Source of the DNA: Corynebacterium kalidii
Lineage (GTDB): Bacteria > Actinomycetota > Actinomycetes > Mycobacteriales > Mycobacteriaceae
DNA: 64,000 nt
NCBI RefSeq assembly: GCF_022869005.1
Contig: NZ_JALIEA010000011.1
Location: 124,001-188,000 of the forward strand
Reading direction: 5' to 3'
Part shown: positions 55,822-64,000 of the stretch, one piece after another
Layout of the letters: every line of letters starts with the position of its first letter
Numbering within the stretch: the stretch's first letter is position 1
Translations under genes and position numbers: made by a program
Notes under the pieces: generated by a model
The model's input: the letters and a program-made list of their open reading frames with translations, nothing else
Database searches by the model: none
What the model was told of the DNA's origin: nothing

Positions 55822-56181
55822 TCAGGGATGTTCGGAGATTCCGTCCAGCGCCCGGGCGGTGATCCGTTCGATCCGGGGGCGGGCGGCGGAGAAAAGGTCA
55901 TCTCCGGAGACGTTTTCTCCCGGTGCCTGGCGTTCGGCGGTCTGCCCGGCGGCCTGTCCCGCCGCCAGGCCGATGAGGAACGCCGTGACCGGTGCGGCGG
56001 GGCGGGAGCGGTTGTGCGCCACCGCGGCGGTCAGCTCGAGGACGTCCCGGACGCTCTGCCGGACGATGTCGGCGGGCAGACCGAGTTCCTCGGCGACCTG
56101 TGACAGCCACGCGTGGGCGCTGACCATCTCCTCCGGGGAGCCCTTGCGGGACGTGCTGCTGGGGTTGCTGGACTGGTTCAC
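55822..56181 (-). CDS. DUF6457 family protein linked to MobA/FdhF
   Basis: A 119-residue helical protein with W-L-S-Q-V-A-E-E-L-G-L-P near 25 and R-P-A-A-P-V-T-A-F-L-I-G-L-A-A-G near 60, the DUF6457 pattern. The family is found next to or fused with MobA in actinobacteria. A helper role in cofactor guanylation is likely from context, but no activity is known. Confidence 0.72.
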   Translation of the reverse strand: MNQSSNPSSTSRKGSPEEMVSAHAWLSQVAEELGLPADIVRQSVRDVLELTAAVAHNRSRPAAPVTAFLIGLAAGQAAGQTAERQAPGENVSGDDLFSAARPRIERITARALDGISEHP

Positions 56182-56267
56182 GGTGCTACGGTCCTTCTTG
56201 TCCGGGGGTGGGTGGGGCGTGGTTCTCGGCTCCCACGCTACCCGGGGCCCCGGACCGGGGGAGGGCC

Positions 56268-56909
56268 CTAGGTGGTCGGGGACGGCGGACCGCCGAGCGC
56301 CTGTCGTGAATGGGCCGCGAGCTCCCGGGCCAGGGCCGGCATCTCGCGGTGCCAGGCCGTGCCGGCCTCACCGTCCGCCCCGTCGCTGACGATCTTGGCG
56401 AGCTGTACGGGGACCCCGAAGCACCGGGCCACGGCGGCGACGGCGTACCCCTCCATGTCCACCAGGTCGGCGTCGGCGGCGAGCCGGTCGCGTGTCGCGG
56501 CGTCCTCGACGAAGACGTCGCCGGTCGCCAGGGTCACCCCGGGGGCCGCCTCCGGGTCGGAGGTGCCCAGGTCGATCGGCGGGTACTCGTCCCGGCCGGT
56601 CAGCGCGGCGACACCGGCGTGGGAGAAGTCGTGGAGCACCACGCGGTCGATCCGGTGCACCCCGGACAGTCCGGGCCGTAGTGCCCCTGCGGTGCCGATG
56701 TTGACCACCGCGCTGGGCAGACCGCCGGCACGCAGGTAGCGGTGCAGACAGTCGGTCAGCGCGAGGGTGGCGTTGATCCGGCCGATCCCGGTCAGCAGCA
56801 CCGGGGCGTCCTCGTCCATGTCGGCGGCCTCGGCGGCGACGGCCACGACGACCAGTGGCTGGCCGGGGACCGGCCTGCCGCGGAACCTTCCCTGGGTCAG
56901 TTCGAGCAT
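56268..56909 (-). CDS. nucleosidase, MTA/SAH nucleosidase-like (PNP/UDP phosphorylase fold)
   Basis: A 213-residue protein of the nucleoside phosphorylase fold: T-G-I-G-R-I-N-A near 40, N-I-G-T-A-G-A-L near 70, V-D-M-E-G-Y-A-V-A near 150 (binding Met-Glu), and S-D-G-A-D near 175 with the catalytic Asp. It would hydrolyse a purine nucleoside or futalosine-like compound. ATG 56909 is used. It stands next to purF, which also belongs to purine metabolism. Confidence 0.8.
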   Translation of the reverse strand: MLELTQGRFRGRPVPGQPLVVVAVAAEAADMDEDAPVLLTGIGRINATLALTDCLHRYLRAGGLPSAVVNIGTAGALRPGLSGVHRIDRVVLHDFSHAGVAALTGRDEYPPIDLGTSDPEAAPGVTLATGDVFVEDAATRDRLAADADLVDMEGYAVAAVARCFGVPVQLAKIVSDGADGEAGTAWHREMPALARELAAHSRQALGGPPSPTT

Positions 56910-56968
56910 GGTCCCCAATCTACCGGAGCACGCGGTGAGGACGCGGTCAGGACGCGGTCAGGACCAGG

Positions 56969-58462
56969 TCAGGACGTCTGGTTGTCCCGCACCCAGCCGA
57001 GGTACTCCTCGGTGACGGTGCCGGTGACGTAGCGGCCGTCGAAACAGCTCATGTCGAGACCGTCGAGACGGGTGTCGGTCTGGCCGTCGAGGATCGCCCC
57101 CTCGAGGTCCTCGACCTTCTGGTAGACGAGGTGGTCGGCGCCGAGCGCCTCGCAGACCTCCGGGACCGACCGGTCGGCGGCGATGAGCTCACGCCGGTCG
57201 GGGATGTTGATGCCGTAGACGTGGGGGTGGCGGATCGGGGGTGCGGCGGAGGCGAAACTGACCTTCCGGGCGCCGGCGGCGCGCGCCATGGCGATGATCT
57301 CGTAGCTGGTCGTGCCCCGCACGATCGAGTCGTCGATGAGCAGCACGTGCTTGCCGGCGAACTCGGTGGACATGGCGTTGAGCTTCTGCCGCACGCTCTT
57401 CTTGCGCACCGCCTGGCCCGGCATGATGAACGTCCGTCCCACGTAGCGGTTCTTGAAGAAGCCCTCGCGGTACGGCAGGTCGAGGACACGGGCGACCTCC
57501 ATCGCCGCCGGGCGGGCCGAGTCGGGGATCGGCATGACCACGTCGACGTCGTCGGTGGGGACGTGCTCGGCGATGGTCGCCGCCAGCCGGGCCCCCATAC
57601 GCAGCCGGGAGTCGTAGACGCTGATGCCGTTCATCACGGAGTCGGGACGGGCCAGGTAGACGTACTCGAAGGAGCACGGCTCCAGGCGGGCGTCGGTGGA
57701 GCACTGCCGCGAGTGCAGGACGCCGTCGTTGGTGATGAACACGGCCTCACCGGGGGCGACCTCGCGGACGGTCTCGTAGTCGGCGTTCTCCAGCACCAGG
57801 GACTCGCTGGCGACGACCCACTCGTCGTGGCCGTCGACGGCGGGGGAGCCGTCCGCCGCCGTCGGACGCCGCCGCCCGAGCACCAGCGGGCGGATGCCGT
57901 TGGGGTCGCGGAAGGCAAGCAGGCCGTGGTGGGCGATCAACGAGATCACCGCGTACGCGCCCTCGATGCGGCCCATCGTGGCGGTGACCGCGTCGAAGAT
58001 GCCGTCGGGGCCGAGGTCGTCCGGGCCGGTGGTCGACTGCAGTTCATGGGCCAGGACGTTGAGCAGCAGCTCGGTGTCGCTGGAGGTGTTGAGGTGGCGA
58101 CGGTCGCGGTGCCGCATCTCCGCGGTGAGTTCCCGGGTGTTGGTCAGGTTGCCGTTGTGCACCAGGGTGATGCCGTAGGGGGAGTTGACGTAGAACGGCT
58201 GCGACTCCTGCTCGTTCGTCGCCGCACCCCGGGTGACGTAGCGGACGTGGCCCAGGCCGGCCGTACCGGTGAGCGACCGCATGTCACGGGTACGGAAGGA
58301 CTCCCGGACCATTCCGCGGGCACGGAAGAGGTGCAGGTGGCCGCCCTCCTCCGCCGTCGCCATGCCCGTCGAGTCCTGCCCGCGGTGCTGCAGAAGCAGG
58401 AGAGCGTCGTAAATGTCCTGGTTGACCGGCTGGTTTCCCACCATGCCGACGATGCCGCACAT
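56969..58462 (-). CDS. purF: amidophosphoribosyltransferase PurF, proteobacterial (no-propeptide) type
   Basis: PurF makes phosphoribosylamine from PRPP and glutamine, the first step of purine synthesis. The 497 residues start M-C-G-I-V-G, so the catalytic Cys follows Met directly; no propeptide is present. The N-terminal Ntn hydrolase domain has L-L-Q-H-R-G-Q-D near 24 and the phosphoribosyl domain has V-L-L-I-D-D-S-I-V-R-G-T-T near 372. M-P-G-Q-A-V-R-K-K-S-V-R-Q-K-L-N and F-D-G-R-Y-V-T closely follow E. coli PurF. The usual actinobacterial PurF has a propeptide and a 4Fe-4S cluster, so this looks like an acquired or second copy. Confidence 0.9.
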   Translation of the reverse strand: MCGIVGMVGNQPVNQDIYDALLLLQHRGQDSTGMATAEEGGHLHLFRARGMVRESFRTRDMRSLTGTAGLGHVRYVTRGAATNEQESQPFYVNSPYGITLVHNGNLTNTRELTAEMRHRDRRHLNTSSDTELLLNVLAHELQSTTGPDDLGPDGIFDAVTATMGRIEGAYAVISLIAHHGLLAFRDPNGIRPLVLGRRRPTAADGSPAVDGHDEWVVASESLVLENADYETVREVAPGEAVFITNDGVLHSRQCSTDARLEPCSFEYVYLARPDSVMNGISVYDSRLRMGARLAATIAEHVPTDDVDVVMPIPDSARPAAMEVARVLDLPYREGFFKNRYVGRTFIMPGQAVRKKSVRQKLNAMSTEFAGKHVLLIDDSIVRGTTSYEIIAMARAAGARKVSFASAAPPIRHPHVYGINIPDRRELIAADRSVPEVCEALGADHLVYQKVEDLEGAILDGQTDTRLDGLDMSCFDGRYVTGTVTEEYLGWVRDNQTS

Positions 58463-58510
58463 TGCGCTGAGGTGTCCTCACTGTGTCCCGGAAGATGGAT
58501 GCAGGTTCTG

Positions 58511-58538
58511 AGCCTACGCCCATAGTTGACCACAACAA
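58511..58538 (-). promoter_or_regulatory. candidate purF promoter
   Basis: On the - strand TTGTTG and TAGGCT are 16 bp apart, about 50 bp before the purF start. Confidence 0.3.
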
Positions 58539-58589
58539 CCGTCCTGGACGGCAGTCGGGTGGGTGTGTCGGGCGCCGGAGGACGCCGTC

Positions 58590-58618
58590 TTGCCTTTATT
58601 TGCCCAGGTTGGTAGCGT
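58590..58618 (+). promoter_or_regulatory. candidate promoter of the rpsH operon
   Basis: TTGCCT (58590-58595) and TAGCGT (58613-58618) are 17 bp apart. The implied leader is about 240 nt. Confidence 0.45.
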
Positions 58619-58624
58619 GAACGG

Positions 58625-58687
58625 GTCTCGCTGTGGGGGCACCTGTGTCCGGCATGGGCCGACCGTCCCACCGCAGCACGTCGAGAC
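58625..58687 (+). promoter_or_regulatory. inverted repeat in the rpsH leader
   Basis: GTCTCG (58625-58630) pairs with CGAGAC (58682-58687), with partial pairing of the flanking CTGTGG and CCGCAG segments. In E. coli S8 represses the spc mRNA by binding a structured site; a related role is only a guess. Confidence 0.35.
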
Positions 58688-58862
58688 TCCTGAACATGAA
58701 CCACTTTGTCGCAGGCCCACCGCCTATCGCGGCCGCGCGGAACACAAGGCAGCGAGCAAGCCGGACTACTGAGTCCGGGGAGCGTCGAGTTGCCGGACAC
58801 CAATGCGCGGTGACGCCCGGGTGGCCGGGGAACCGTGACGAGAAAGGCTAGAGGTCACTTCC

Positions 58863-59261
58863 ATGACCATGACTGACCCCATCGCGGACATGCTGTCCCG
58901 CGTGAGGAACGCGTCCAACGCGTACCACGACAGCGTCTCGATGCCGTCCTCCAAGATCAAGGCGAACATCGCCGAGATCCTGAAGTCCGAGGGCTACATC
59001 GCCGACTACGCCGTCGAGGACGCCTCGACCGGTAAGAAGCTCACTCTGGAACTGAAGTACAGCGCGTCCCGCGAGCGTTCGATCGCCGGGCTGCGTCGCG
59101 TGTCCAAGCCGGGCCTGCGCGTGTACGCCAAGTCCACCAACCTCCCGAAGGTCCTCGGCGGCCTGGGTGTGGCGATCATCTCCACCTCCCACGGCCTGCT
59201 GACCGACCGTCAGGCGACCGAGAAGGGCGTGGGTGGGGAAGTCCTCGCCTACGTCTGGTAG
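58863..59261 (+). CDS. rpsH: 30S ribosomal protein S8
   Basis: S8 is a primary 16S rRNA binder. The 132 residues begin [17 protein letters not shown] and end G-G-E-V-L-A-Y-V-W. It starts a new transcription unit after the block 2 insertion. Confidence 0.97.
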   Translation: MTMTDPIADMLSRVRNASNAYHDSVSMPSSKIKANIAEILKSEGYIADYAVEDASTGKKLTLELKYSASRERSIAGLRRVSKPGLRVYAKSTNLPKVLGGLGVAIISTSHGLLTDRQATEKGVGGEVLAYVW

Positions 59262-59276
59262 AAGGAGGACGAAGCA

Positions 59277-59813
59277 ATGTCACGAATCGGTAAGAACCCC
59301 GTGGTCCTGCCCTCCGGCGTCACCGTCGCCATCGACGGCCAGAACGTCGAGGTCAAGGGTCCCAAGGGAACCCTTTCGCAGGTCATCCCGGCCCCGATCT
59401 CCGTCGTCCAGGAGGACAACGAGATCGTCGTGAGCCGTCCGGACGACCACCGCAAGAACCGCTCCCTGCACGGTCTGTCCCGTTCGCTCGTCAACAACAT
59501 GGTTGTCGGTGTGACCGAGGGATACACCACCAAGATGGAGATCTTCGGTGTCGGCTACCGCGTCCAGGCCAAGGGCAGCAACCTCGAGTTCGCCCTCGGC
59601 TACTCCCACCCGGTCCTCATCGAGGCTCCGGAGGGAATCACCTTCGCGGTCGACGGAAACACCAAGTTCTCCATCACCGGTATCGATAAGCAGCTGGTCG
59701 GACAGATCGCCGCAAATATCCGTCGTCTCCGTAAGGACGACCCCTACAAGGGCAAGGGTATCCGCTACGCGGGCGAGCAGATCCGTCGCAAGGTCGGAAA
59801 GACGGGTAAGTAG
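59277..59813 (+). CDS. rplF: 50S ribosomal protein L6
   Basis: L6 lies near the factor-binding site of the 50S. The 178 residues begin S-R-I-G-K-N-P-V and end [12 protein letters not shown]-x-I-R-R-K-V-G-K. An AGGAGG Shine-Dalgarno precedes the ATG. Confidence 0.97.
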   Translation: MSRIGKNPVVLPSGVTVAIDGQNVEVKGPKGTLSQVIPAPISVVQEDNEIVVSRPDDHRKNRSLHGLSRSLVNNMVVGVTEGYTTKMEIFGVGYRVQAKGSNLEFALGYSHPVLIEAPEGITFAVDGNTKFSITGIDKQLVGQIAANIRRLRKDDPYKGKGIRYAGEQIRRKVGKTGK

Positions 59814-59815
59814 AG

Positions 59816-60220
59816 ATGGCACAGAGCACTGCAAGCAACAAGCGCCTCCCGGTGGGCAAGGACATCTCCACCCGTCGCCGCGTCGCACGCGCACGTCGTC
59901 ACTACCGTCTGCGCAAGAACATCTCCGGTACCCCCGAGACCCCGCGTCTCGTGGTGCACCGCACTTCCCGGCACATGCACGTCCAGGTCATCGACGACAC
60001 CAAGGGCCACACCCTGGCCGCTGCGTCGACGATGGAGCCCGACGTCCGTGCGCTGGAAGGTGAGAAGAAGGACCGTGGCGCCCGCGTCGGTCAGCTGATC
60101 GCTGAGCGCGCCAAGGCCGCCGGCATCGAGACCGTCGTCTTCGACCGTGGTGGCTACCAGTACCACGGCCGCGTCGCCGCCCTGGCCGACGCCGCACGTG
60201 AAGGTGGTCTGAAGTTCTAA
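59816..60220 (+). CDS. rplR: 50S ribosomal protein L18
   Basis: L18 binds 5S rRNA. The 134 residues include R[18 protein letters not shown] near 24-42 and V-F-D-R-G-G-Y-x-Y-H-G-R-V near 105. Two bp after rplF. Confidence 0.97.
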   Translation: MAQSTASNKRLPVGKDISTRRRVARARRHYRLRKNISGTPETPRLVVHRTSRHMHVQVIDDTKGHTLAAASTMEPDVRALEGEKKDRGARVGQLIAERAKAAGIETVVFDRGGYQYHGRVAALADAAREGGLKF

Positions 60221-60260
60221 TGCGCAACGACAACATTTTCACCGACGGAAGGACTGCGTG

Positions 60261-60908
60261 ATGTCGGAACGTGATCGTAACGGCGGACGCACCGCCGACA
60301 ACAACAAGGACAACCGGGACAACCGGGGCCGCGGCAACAACGGCGGTCGCGACGACCGTCGCGGTGGTCGTCGTGACCAGCAGGACGAGCGCTCGCAGTA
60401 CCTCGAGCGCGTCGTGACCATCAACCGCGTCTCCAAGGTGGTCAAGGGTGGTCGTCGCTTCAGCTTCACCGCCCTCGTCATCGTCGGTGACGGCCAGGGC
60501 ATGGTCGGCGTCGGCTACGGCAAGGCCAAGGAAGTCCCCGCCGCGATCCAGAAGGGTGCCGAGGAAGCCCGCAAGAACTTCTTCCGCGTCCCGATGATCG
60601 CCGGCACCATCACCCACGAGGTCCAGGGCGAAGCCGCCGCTGGTGTCGTGTGGATGAAGCCCGCTGCGCCGGGTACCGGTGTCATCGCCGGCGGTGCCGC
60701 CCGCCCCGTGCTCGAGTGCGCCGGCGTCCAGGACGTCCTGTCGAAGTCCCTGGGCTCCGACAACGCCATCAACGTCGTCCACGCCACCGTGGACGCACTC
60801 AAGCAGCTGGTCCGCCCCGAAGAGGTCGCCGCCCGTCGTGGCAAGACCCTCGAAGAGGTCACCCCGGCACCGATGCTGCGCGCCCGCGCTGCAGGACAGG
60901 GAGCGTGA
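60261..60908 (+). CDS. rpsE: 30S ribosomal protein S5
   Basis: S5 is part of the mRNA entry helicase. The 215 residues have a 45-residue disordered Asn/Arg/Gly-rich N-terminal extension, then [17 protein letters not shown] near 50 and G-Y-G-K-A-K-E-V-P near 85. ATG 60261 has GGAAGGA 8 bp upstream; a GTG one codon earlier is possible. Confidence 0.96.
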   Translation: MSERDRNGGRTADNNKDNRDNRGRGNNGGRDDRRGGRRDQQDERSQYLERVVTINRVSKVVKGGRRFSFTALVIVGDGQGMVGVGYGKAKEVPAAIQKGAEEARKNFFRVPMIAGTITHEVQGEAAAGVVWMKPAAPGTGVIAGGAARPVLECAGVQDVLSKSLGSDNAINVVHATVDALKQLVRPEEVAARRGKTLEEVTPAPMLRARAAGQGA

Positions 60909-60913
60909 TTGAG

Positions 60914-61099
60914 ATGGCACTGAAGATCACCCAGCTCAAGGGCACTGTCGGAACCATTTCTAAGCAGCGTGACTCGCTGCGCTCGCTTGGCCTGAAGCGT
61001 ATCGGCCAGTCGGTCATCCGTGAGGACGGTCCCATCGTCCGCGGTCAGATCAACACCGTGCGCCACCTGGTCCAGGTCGAGGAAGTAGCAGGGGAGTAA
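60914..61099 (+). CDS. rpmD: 50S ribosomal protein L30
   Basis: The 61-residue product ([13 protein letters not shown], then [14 protein letters not shown]) is normal for L30. It sits five bp after rpsE and two bp before rplO. Confidence 0.96.
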   Translation: MALKITQLKGTVGTISKQRDSLRSLGLKRIGQSVIREDGPIVRGQINTVRHLVQVEEVAGE

Positions 61100-61101
61100 C
61101 A

Positions 61102-61551
61102 ATGAGCGAACCCATCAAGCTGCACGACCTCCGGCCGTCCAAGGGTGCCAACACCGCCAAGACCCGCGTCGGTCGTGGTGAGGCATCCAAGGGCAAGACC
61201 GCCGGTCGTGGTACCAAGGGCACCCGCGCCCGCAAGCAGGTCTCTGCCGCCTTCGAGGGTGGCCAGATGCCGCTGCACATGCGTCTGCCGAAGCTCAAGG
61301 GCTTCAAGAACCCGGCCAAGGTCGTCTTCCAGGTCGTCAACGTCTCTGACCTGGCGAAGGCCTTCCCGCAGGGTGGCGACGTGACCGTGGCAGACATCGT
61401 GTCCGCCGGCCTCGTCCGCGCCAAGCAGCCCGTCAAGGTGCTGGGCGACGGCGAGATCTCCGTGGCACTGAACGTGACCGCGGACAAGTTCTCCCGCTCC
61501 GCCAAGGAGAAGATCGAGGCTGCAGGCGGCTCCGTCGCCGACGCCTCCTAA
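61102..61551 (+). CDS. rplO: 50S ribosomal protein L15
   Basis: L15 is an assembly protein of the 50S. The 149 residues contain [10 protein letters not shown] near 6, [14 protein letters not shown] near 24, and [14 protein letters not shown] near 50. It is the last gene before a strong terminator, so secY has its own promoter. Confidence 0.97.
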   Translation: MSEPIKLHDLRPSKGANTAKTRVGRGEASKGKTAGRGTKGTRARKQVSAAFEGGQMPLHMRLPKLKGFKNPAKVVFQVVNVSDLAKAFPQGGDVTVADIVSAGLVRAKQPVKVLGDGEISVALNVTADKFSRSAKEKIEAAGGSVADAS

Positions 61552-61596
61552 GGAGGACACCTCCACCGGGGCACCCAGCTGCCCCGGGGAGCGGAC

Positions 61597-61640
61597 ACCC
61601 CCGGCCCCACCGGTTCATCCGGTGGGGCCGGGGGTTTTCT
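61597..61640 (+). terminator. very strong Rho-independent terminator after rplO
   Basis: A perfect 17-bp stem (61597-61613 with 61619-61635), a TTCAT loop, and a following TTTT. Confidence 0.95.
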
Positions 61641-61665
61641 GTGTCCCGGGACGCCCCGTGCGGCC

Positions 61666-61765
61666 CAGTGGCAGAGTGTCCGGTCGAGCGGTACGGGGTA
61701 ACGGTTGGTTTCCGCCACTGAAGCGACATGCGCCTCTGCCATTCAGCCGGTGCCTCTGCCACTTC
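61666..61765. repeat. cluster of short direct and inverted repeats upstream of secY
   Basis: GCCTCTGCC occurs at 61732-61740 and 61752-61760. Its inverse, GTGGCAGAG, is at 61668-61676, and CGCCACTGAAGC adds a related element between them. Confidence 0.55.
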
Positions 61766-61840
61766 GGCGCTACAGCGGGCCCACCGGCGTCCCGCGACAC
61801 CCCCGGCCCCTCCCGGCGGACAGGACCGGCGATGGTGCAA

Positions 61841-61854
61841 CGGTCACGTGACCG
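61841..61854. promoter_or_regulatory. 14-bp perfect palindrome upstream of secY
   Basis: CGGTCACGTGACCG is a perfect palindrome about 100 bp before the likely secY promoter. It has the form of a dimeric repressor site; the binding protein is unknown. Confidence 0.35.
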
Positions 61855-61949
61855 CGTCGCAGCAGCGCAGCCGGGACGGTGACGCCCGCGGCCGGCGTCC
61901 GACCCCGCACCGACGGTCACGGAAGTGTAACCTTCCAGGCGACCCCTGC

Positions 61950-61955
61950 TATCCT
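61950..61955 (+). promoter_or_regulatory. candidate extended -10 of the secY-adk promoter
   Basis: TGCTATCCT has the extended -10 form, about 157 bp before the secY start. No convincing -35 was seen. Confidence 0.35.
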
Positions 61956-62111
61956 TGTGCAGTTGTCTGTCCCCCGCGGGCCGCGCCCATCCGAGACCGG
62001 GTGCCACCGGCAGGGGACTCCGTGACCGAACACTCACCCCAAGTAGAAACCTTCGGCGGCCCGCCCCGGGAGTGGTACTCCCGACAGTGACTGCCGAGCC
62101 AGGAGGCAAAC

Positions 62112-63443
62112 GTGACCGCCTTGCTCTCGGCGTTCCGGGATGCTGATCTACGCAAGAAGATCTTCTTCACCCTTGCGATGATCATCCTCTACCGGATCGG
62201 AGCACAGATCCCGACCCCCGGTGTCGACTACGCGGAAGTCACCTCGCAGGTCCGTTCTCTGACCGAGGACGGCGGAAACAGCATGTACACGCTGATCAAC
62301 CTGTTCTCCGGTGGTGCGCTACTTCAGCTGTCGGTCTTCGCGATCGGCATCATGCCGTACATCACCGCGTCGATCATCGTGCAGCTGCTGACCGTGGTCA
62401 TCCCCCGCTTCGAGCAGTTGAAGAAGGAGGGGCAGTCCGGTCAGGCGAAGATGACGGAGTACACCAGGTACCTCACCGTGGCGCTGGCGCTGCTGCAGTC
62501 GGCGGGTATCGTCGCGCTGGCCGACCGCCAGCAGCTGCTCGGCGCGAACGTCCGCGTGCTCCACGAGGACGTCGGTGTCTTCGGTCTGGTCGCCATGGTG
62601 GTCATCATGACCGCAGGTGCCGTGCTGGTGATGTGGTTCGGTGAGCTGATCACCGACCGCGGTGTGGGTAACGGCATGTCACTGCTGATCTTCGCCGGTA
62701 TCGCCACCCAGCTGCCCGCCCAGGGTATGCAGATCCTGCGCAGTTCCGGCGGATTCGTCTTCGCCGGAGTCGTCGCCGCGGTGCTGCTGCTCGTCGTCGC
62801 CGTGATCTTCATCGAGCAGGGTCAGCGCCGCATCCCGGTGCAGTACGCCAAGCGTATGGTCGGCCGGCGCCAGTACGGGGAGACGTCCACCTACCTGCCG
62901 CTCAAGGTCAACCAGGCCGGCGTCATCCCGGTGATCTTCGCGTCGTCGATCCTCACCGTCCCGATCCTGATCACCCAGATCATCCAGTCCGGCAACGCCG
63001 GCCAGGAGGACAACTGGTGGAACCGCAACGTGATGACCATGCTGTCGGACCCGTCCAGCTGGACCTACATCGTGATCTTCGCGTTGCTGATCATCTTCTT
63101 CTCGTACTTCTACGTGTCGATCCAGTACGACCCGAACGACCAGGCCGAGAACATGAAGAAGTACGGTGGGTTCATCCCGGGTATCCGCCCGGGGCGGCCG
63201 ACCGCCGAGTACCTCTGGTACGTGATGACGCGTCTGCTGCTCGTCGGTTCGGTGTATCTCGCCGTCATCGCCGTTCTCCCGAACGTGGCGATTACGATGG
63301 GACTCGCCTCTGACGGCGCAGCCTCCAGTCTGGGTGCGTTCGGTGGTACCGCTATCCTGATTATGGTCTCGGTCGCTCTGACCACGGTCAAGCAGATCGA
63401 GTCCCAGCTCATGCAAGCCAACTACGAAGGATTCCTCAAATGA
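62112..63443 (+). CDS. secY: preprotein translocase channel subunit SecY
   Basis: SecY forms the protein export channel with SecE and SecG. The GTG at 62112 has a consensus AGGAGG 6 bp upstream. The 443 residues have 10 membrane helices with P-T-P-G-V near 34, [11 protein letters not shown] near 81, [11 protein letters not shown] near 180, and G-I-R-P-G-R-P-T near 357. It overlaps adk by 4 bp. Confidence 0.97.
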   Translation: MTALLSAFRDADLRKKIFFTLAMIILYRIGAQIPTPGVDYAEVTSQVRSLTEDGGNSMYTLINLFSGGALLQLSVFAIGIMPYITASIIVQLLTVVIPRFEQLKKEGQSGQAKMTEYTRYLTVALALLQSAGIVALADRQQLLGANVRVLHEDVGVFGLVAMVVIMTAGAVLVMWFGELITDRGVGNGMSLLIFAGIATQLPAQGMQILRSSGGFVFAGVVAAVLLLVVAVIFIEQGQRRIPVQYAKRMVGRRQYGETSTYLPLKVNQAGVIPVIFASSILTVPILITQIIQSGNAGQEDNWWNRNVMTMLSDPSSWTYIVIFALLIIFFSYFYVSIQYDPNDQAENMKKYGGFIPGIRPGRPTAEYLWYVMTRLLLVGSVYLAVIAVLPNVAITMGLASDGAASSLGAFGGTAILIMVSVALTTVKQIESQLMQANYEGFLK

Positions 63444-63985
63444 GACTCGTTCTCCTCGGCCCTCCCGGTGCAGGTAAGGGTACGCAGGCCGCCATCCTCG
63501 CCGATTCGCTGGGCGTGCCGCACATCTCCACGGGTGATCTCTTCCGCGAGAACATCTCCAAGGAGACCGACCTGGGCCGTCAGGCGCAGGAGTACATGGA
63601 CGCCGGTAAGCTCGTGCCGACCTCGGTCACCGCGGACATGGTCAGCAAGCGCCTGGACCAGGAGGACGCCGCCGACGGCTTCCTGTTGGACGGTTTCCCC
63701 CGCACGGTCGAGCAGGCCGAGATCCTCGCCGGGATCCTGGAGGGCAAGGGCACCGCTCTGAACAACGTCCTGAACTACCAGGTGTCCGAGGACGTCGTGG
63801 TCGAGCGCATGCTCGCCCGCGGTCGCAGCGACGACACCGAGGAGACGATCCGGACCCGTCTGCAGGTCTACCGGGACGAGACCGCCCCGCTGATCGACTA
63901 CTACTCCGACATCATCGTCAACGTCGACGCCGAGGGTACCGTGGAGGACATCTCGTCCTCGACGCTGGACGCCCTGGACCGCTGA
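63440..63985 (+). CDS. adk: adenylate kinase
   Basis: Adk interconverts ATP, ADP and AMP. The 181 residues have the P-loop [10 protein letters not shown] near 7, the AMP-binding D-G-F-P-R-T near 82, and a short LID (actinobacterial type without the zinc or long LID insert). The ATG overlaps the secY stop. Confidence 0.97.
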   Translation: MRLVLLGPPGAGKGTQAAILADSLGVPHISTGDLFRENISKETDLGRQAQEYMDAGKLVPTSVTADMVSKRLDQEDAADGFLLDGFPRTVEQAEILAGILEGKGTALNNVLNYQVSEDVVVERMLARGRSDDTEETIRTRLQVYRDETAPLIDYYSDIIVNVDAEGTVEDISSSTLDALDR

Positions 63986-64000
63986 CGGTAGGCCGGGGAA

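Larger units (their letters stand above)
58463..58862. other. intergenic region between purF and rpsH
   Basis: These 400 bases hold divergent promoter candidates (purF 58511-58538 on the - strand; rpsH 58590-58618 on the + strand) and an inverted repeat at 58625-58687 in the rpsH leader. No gene was recognised. Confidence 0.5.
61552..62111. other. intergenic region between rplO and secY
   Basis: These 560 bases hold the rplO terminator (61597-61640), a set of short direct and inverted repeats (61666-61765), a 14-bp palindrome (61841-61854) and a -10-like TATCCT (61950-61955) for secY. No coding sequence was recognised. Confidence 0.5.

Overview
The window is high-GC actinobacterial DNA. The gene order, the GTG starts, the 4-base stop/start overlaps and the MbtG-, FdhD- and Asp23-like proteins point to a Corynebacterium (Mycobacteriales); no species can be named from sequence reading alone. 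The backbone is the S10-spc ribosomal protein cluster in the + direction, split by large accessory blocks: rpsJ-rplC-rplD-rplW-rplB-rpsS-rplV-rpsC-rplP-rpmC-rpsQ (850-6049, strong terminator), rplN-rplX-rplE (29540-30804, strong terminator), rpsH-rplF-rplR-rpsE-rpmD-rplO (58863-61551, very strong terminator), then secY-adk (62112-63985). At the left edge lies the 5' end of an Asp23/Gls24 gene on the - strand.

Block 1 (about 6.2-29 kb) is an iron-acquisition island. It encodes an aryl-AMP ligase of the EntE/DhbE/MbtA type, a large NRPS (C-A-T-degenerate E-C-T-TE) whose second module has no adenylation domain, a free-standing aryl carrier protein, a free-standing adenylation protein, an MbtG-like lysine N-monooxygenase, an IucB/MbtK-like acyltransferase and a free-standing paralogue of the degenerate E domain. 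Next to these are a flavin reductase, a CynX/NimT-type MFS protein, a DUF1345 membrane protein, a siderophore-interacting ferric reductase with a FecCD-type ABC importer, and two small secreted proteins. DtxR-like boxes precede the NRPS and the importer. The parts fit a mixed catecholate-hydroxamate siderophore made by a partly split assembly line. Genes for making the aryl acid, and the importer's binding lipoprotein, are not in the window.

Block 2 (about 30.9-58.5 kb) has three parts. A moeA gene is followed by a catabolic cluster around a GntR repressor: luciferase-type monooxygenase, tautomerase, aldehyde dehydrogenase, alpha/beta hydrolase and two PF06684 proteins on one side; a SnoaL-flavin reductase fusion, a second aldehyde dehydrogenase and a BCCT betaine-type transporter on the other. 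This resembles oxidative opening of an N-heterocycle or betaine (trigonelline/pyridine type), which is an inference. Then comes a molybdenum cofactor/formate dehydrogenase region: moaA, modA-modB (no modC), a LysR regulator, an HPP membrane protein, a second moeA, mobA, moaD, moaC, mogA, moaE, moeB, a PNPOx-like protein, fdhD, a YdeP-type FdhF and a DUF6457 protein. A nucleosidase and a PurF of the proteobacterial (no propeptide) type close the block.

No rRNA, tRNA, CRISPR array, insertion sequence or integrase was seen. Tandem 9-14 bp repeats and inverted repeats are noted individually.
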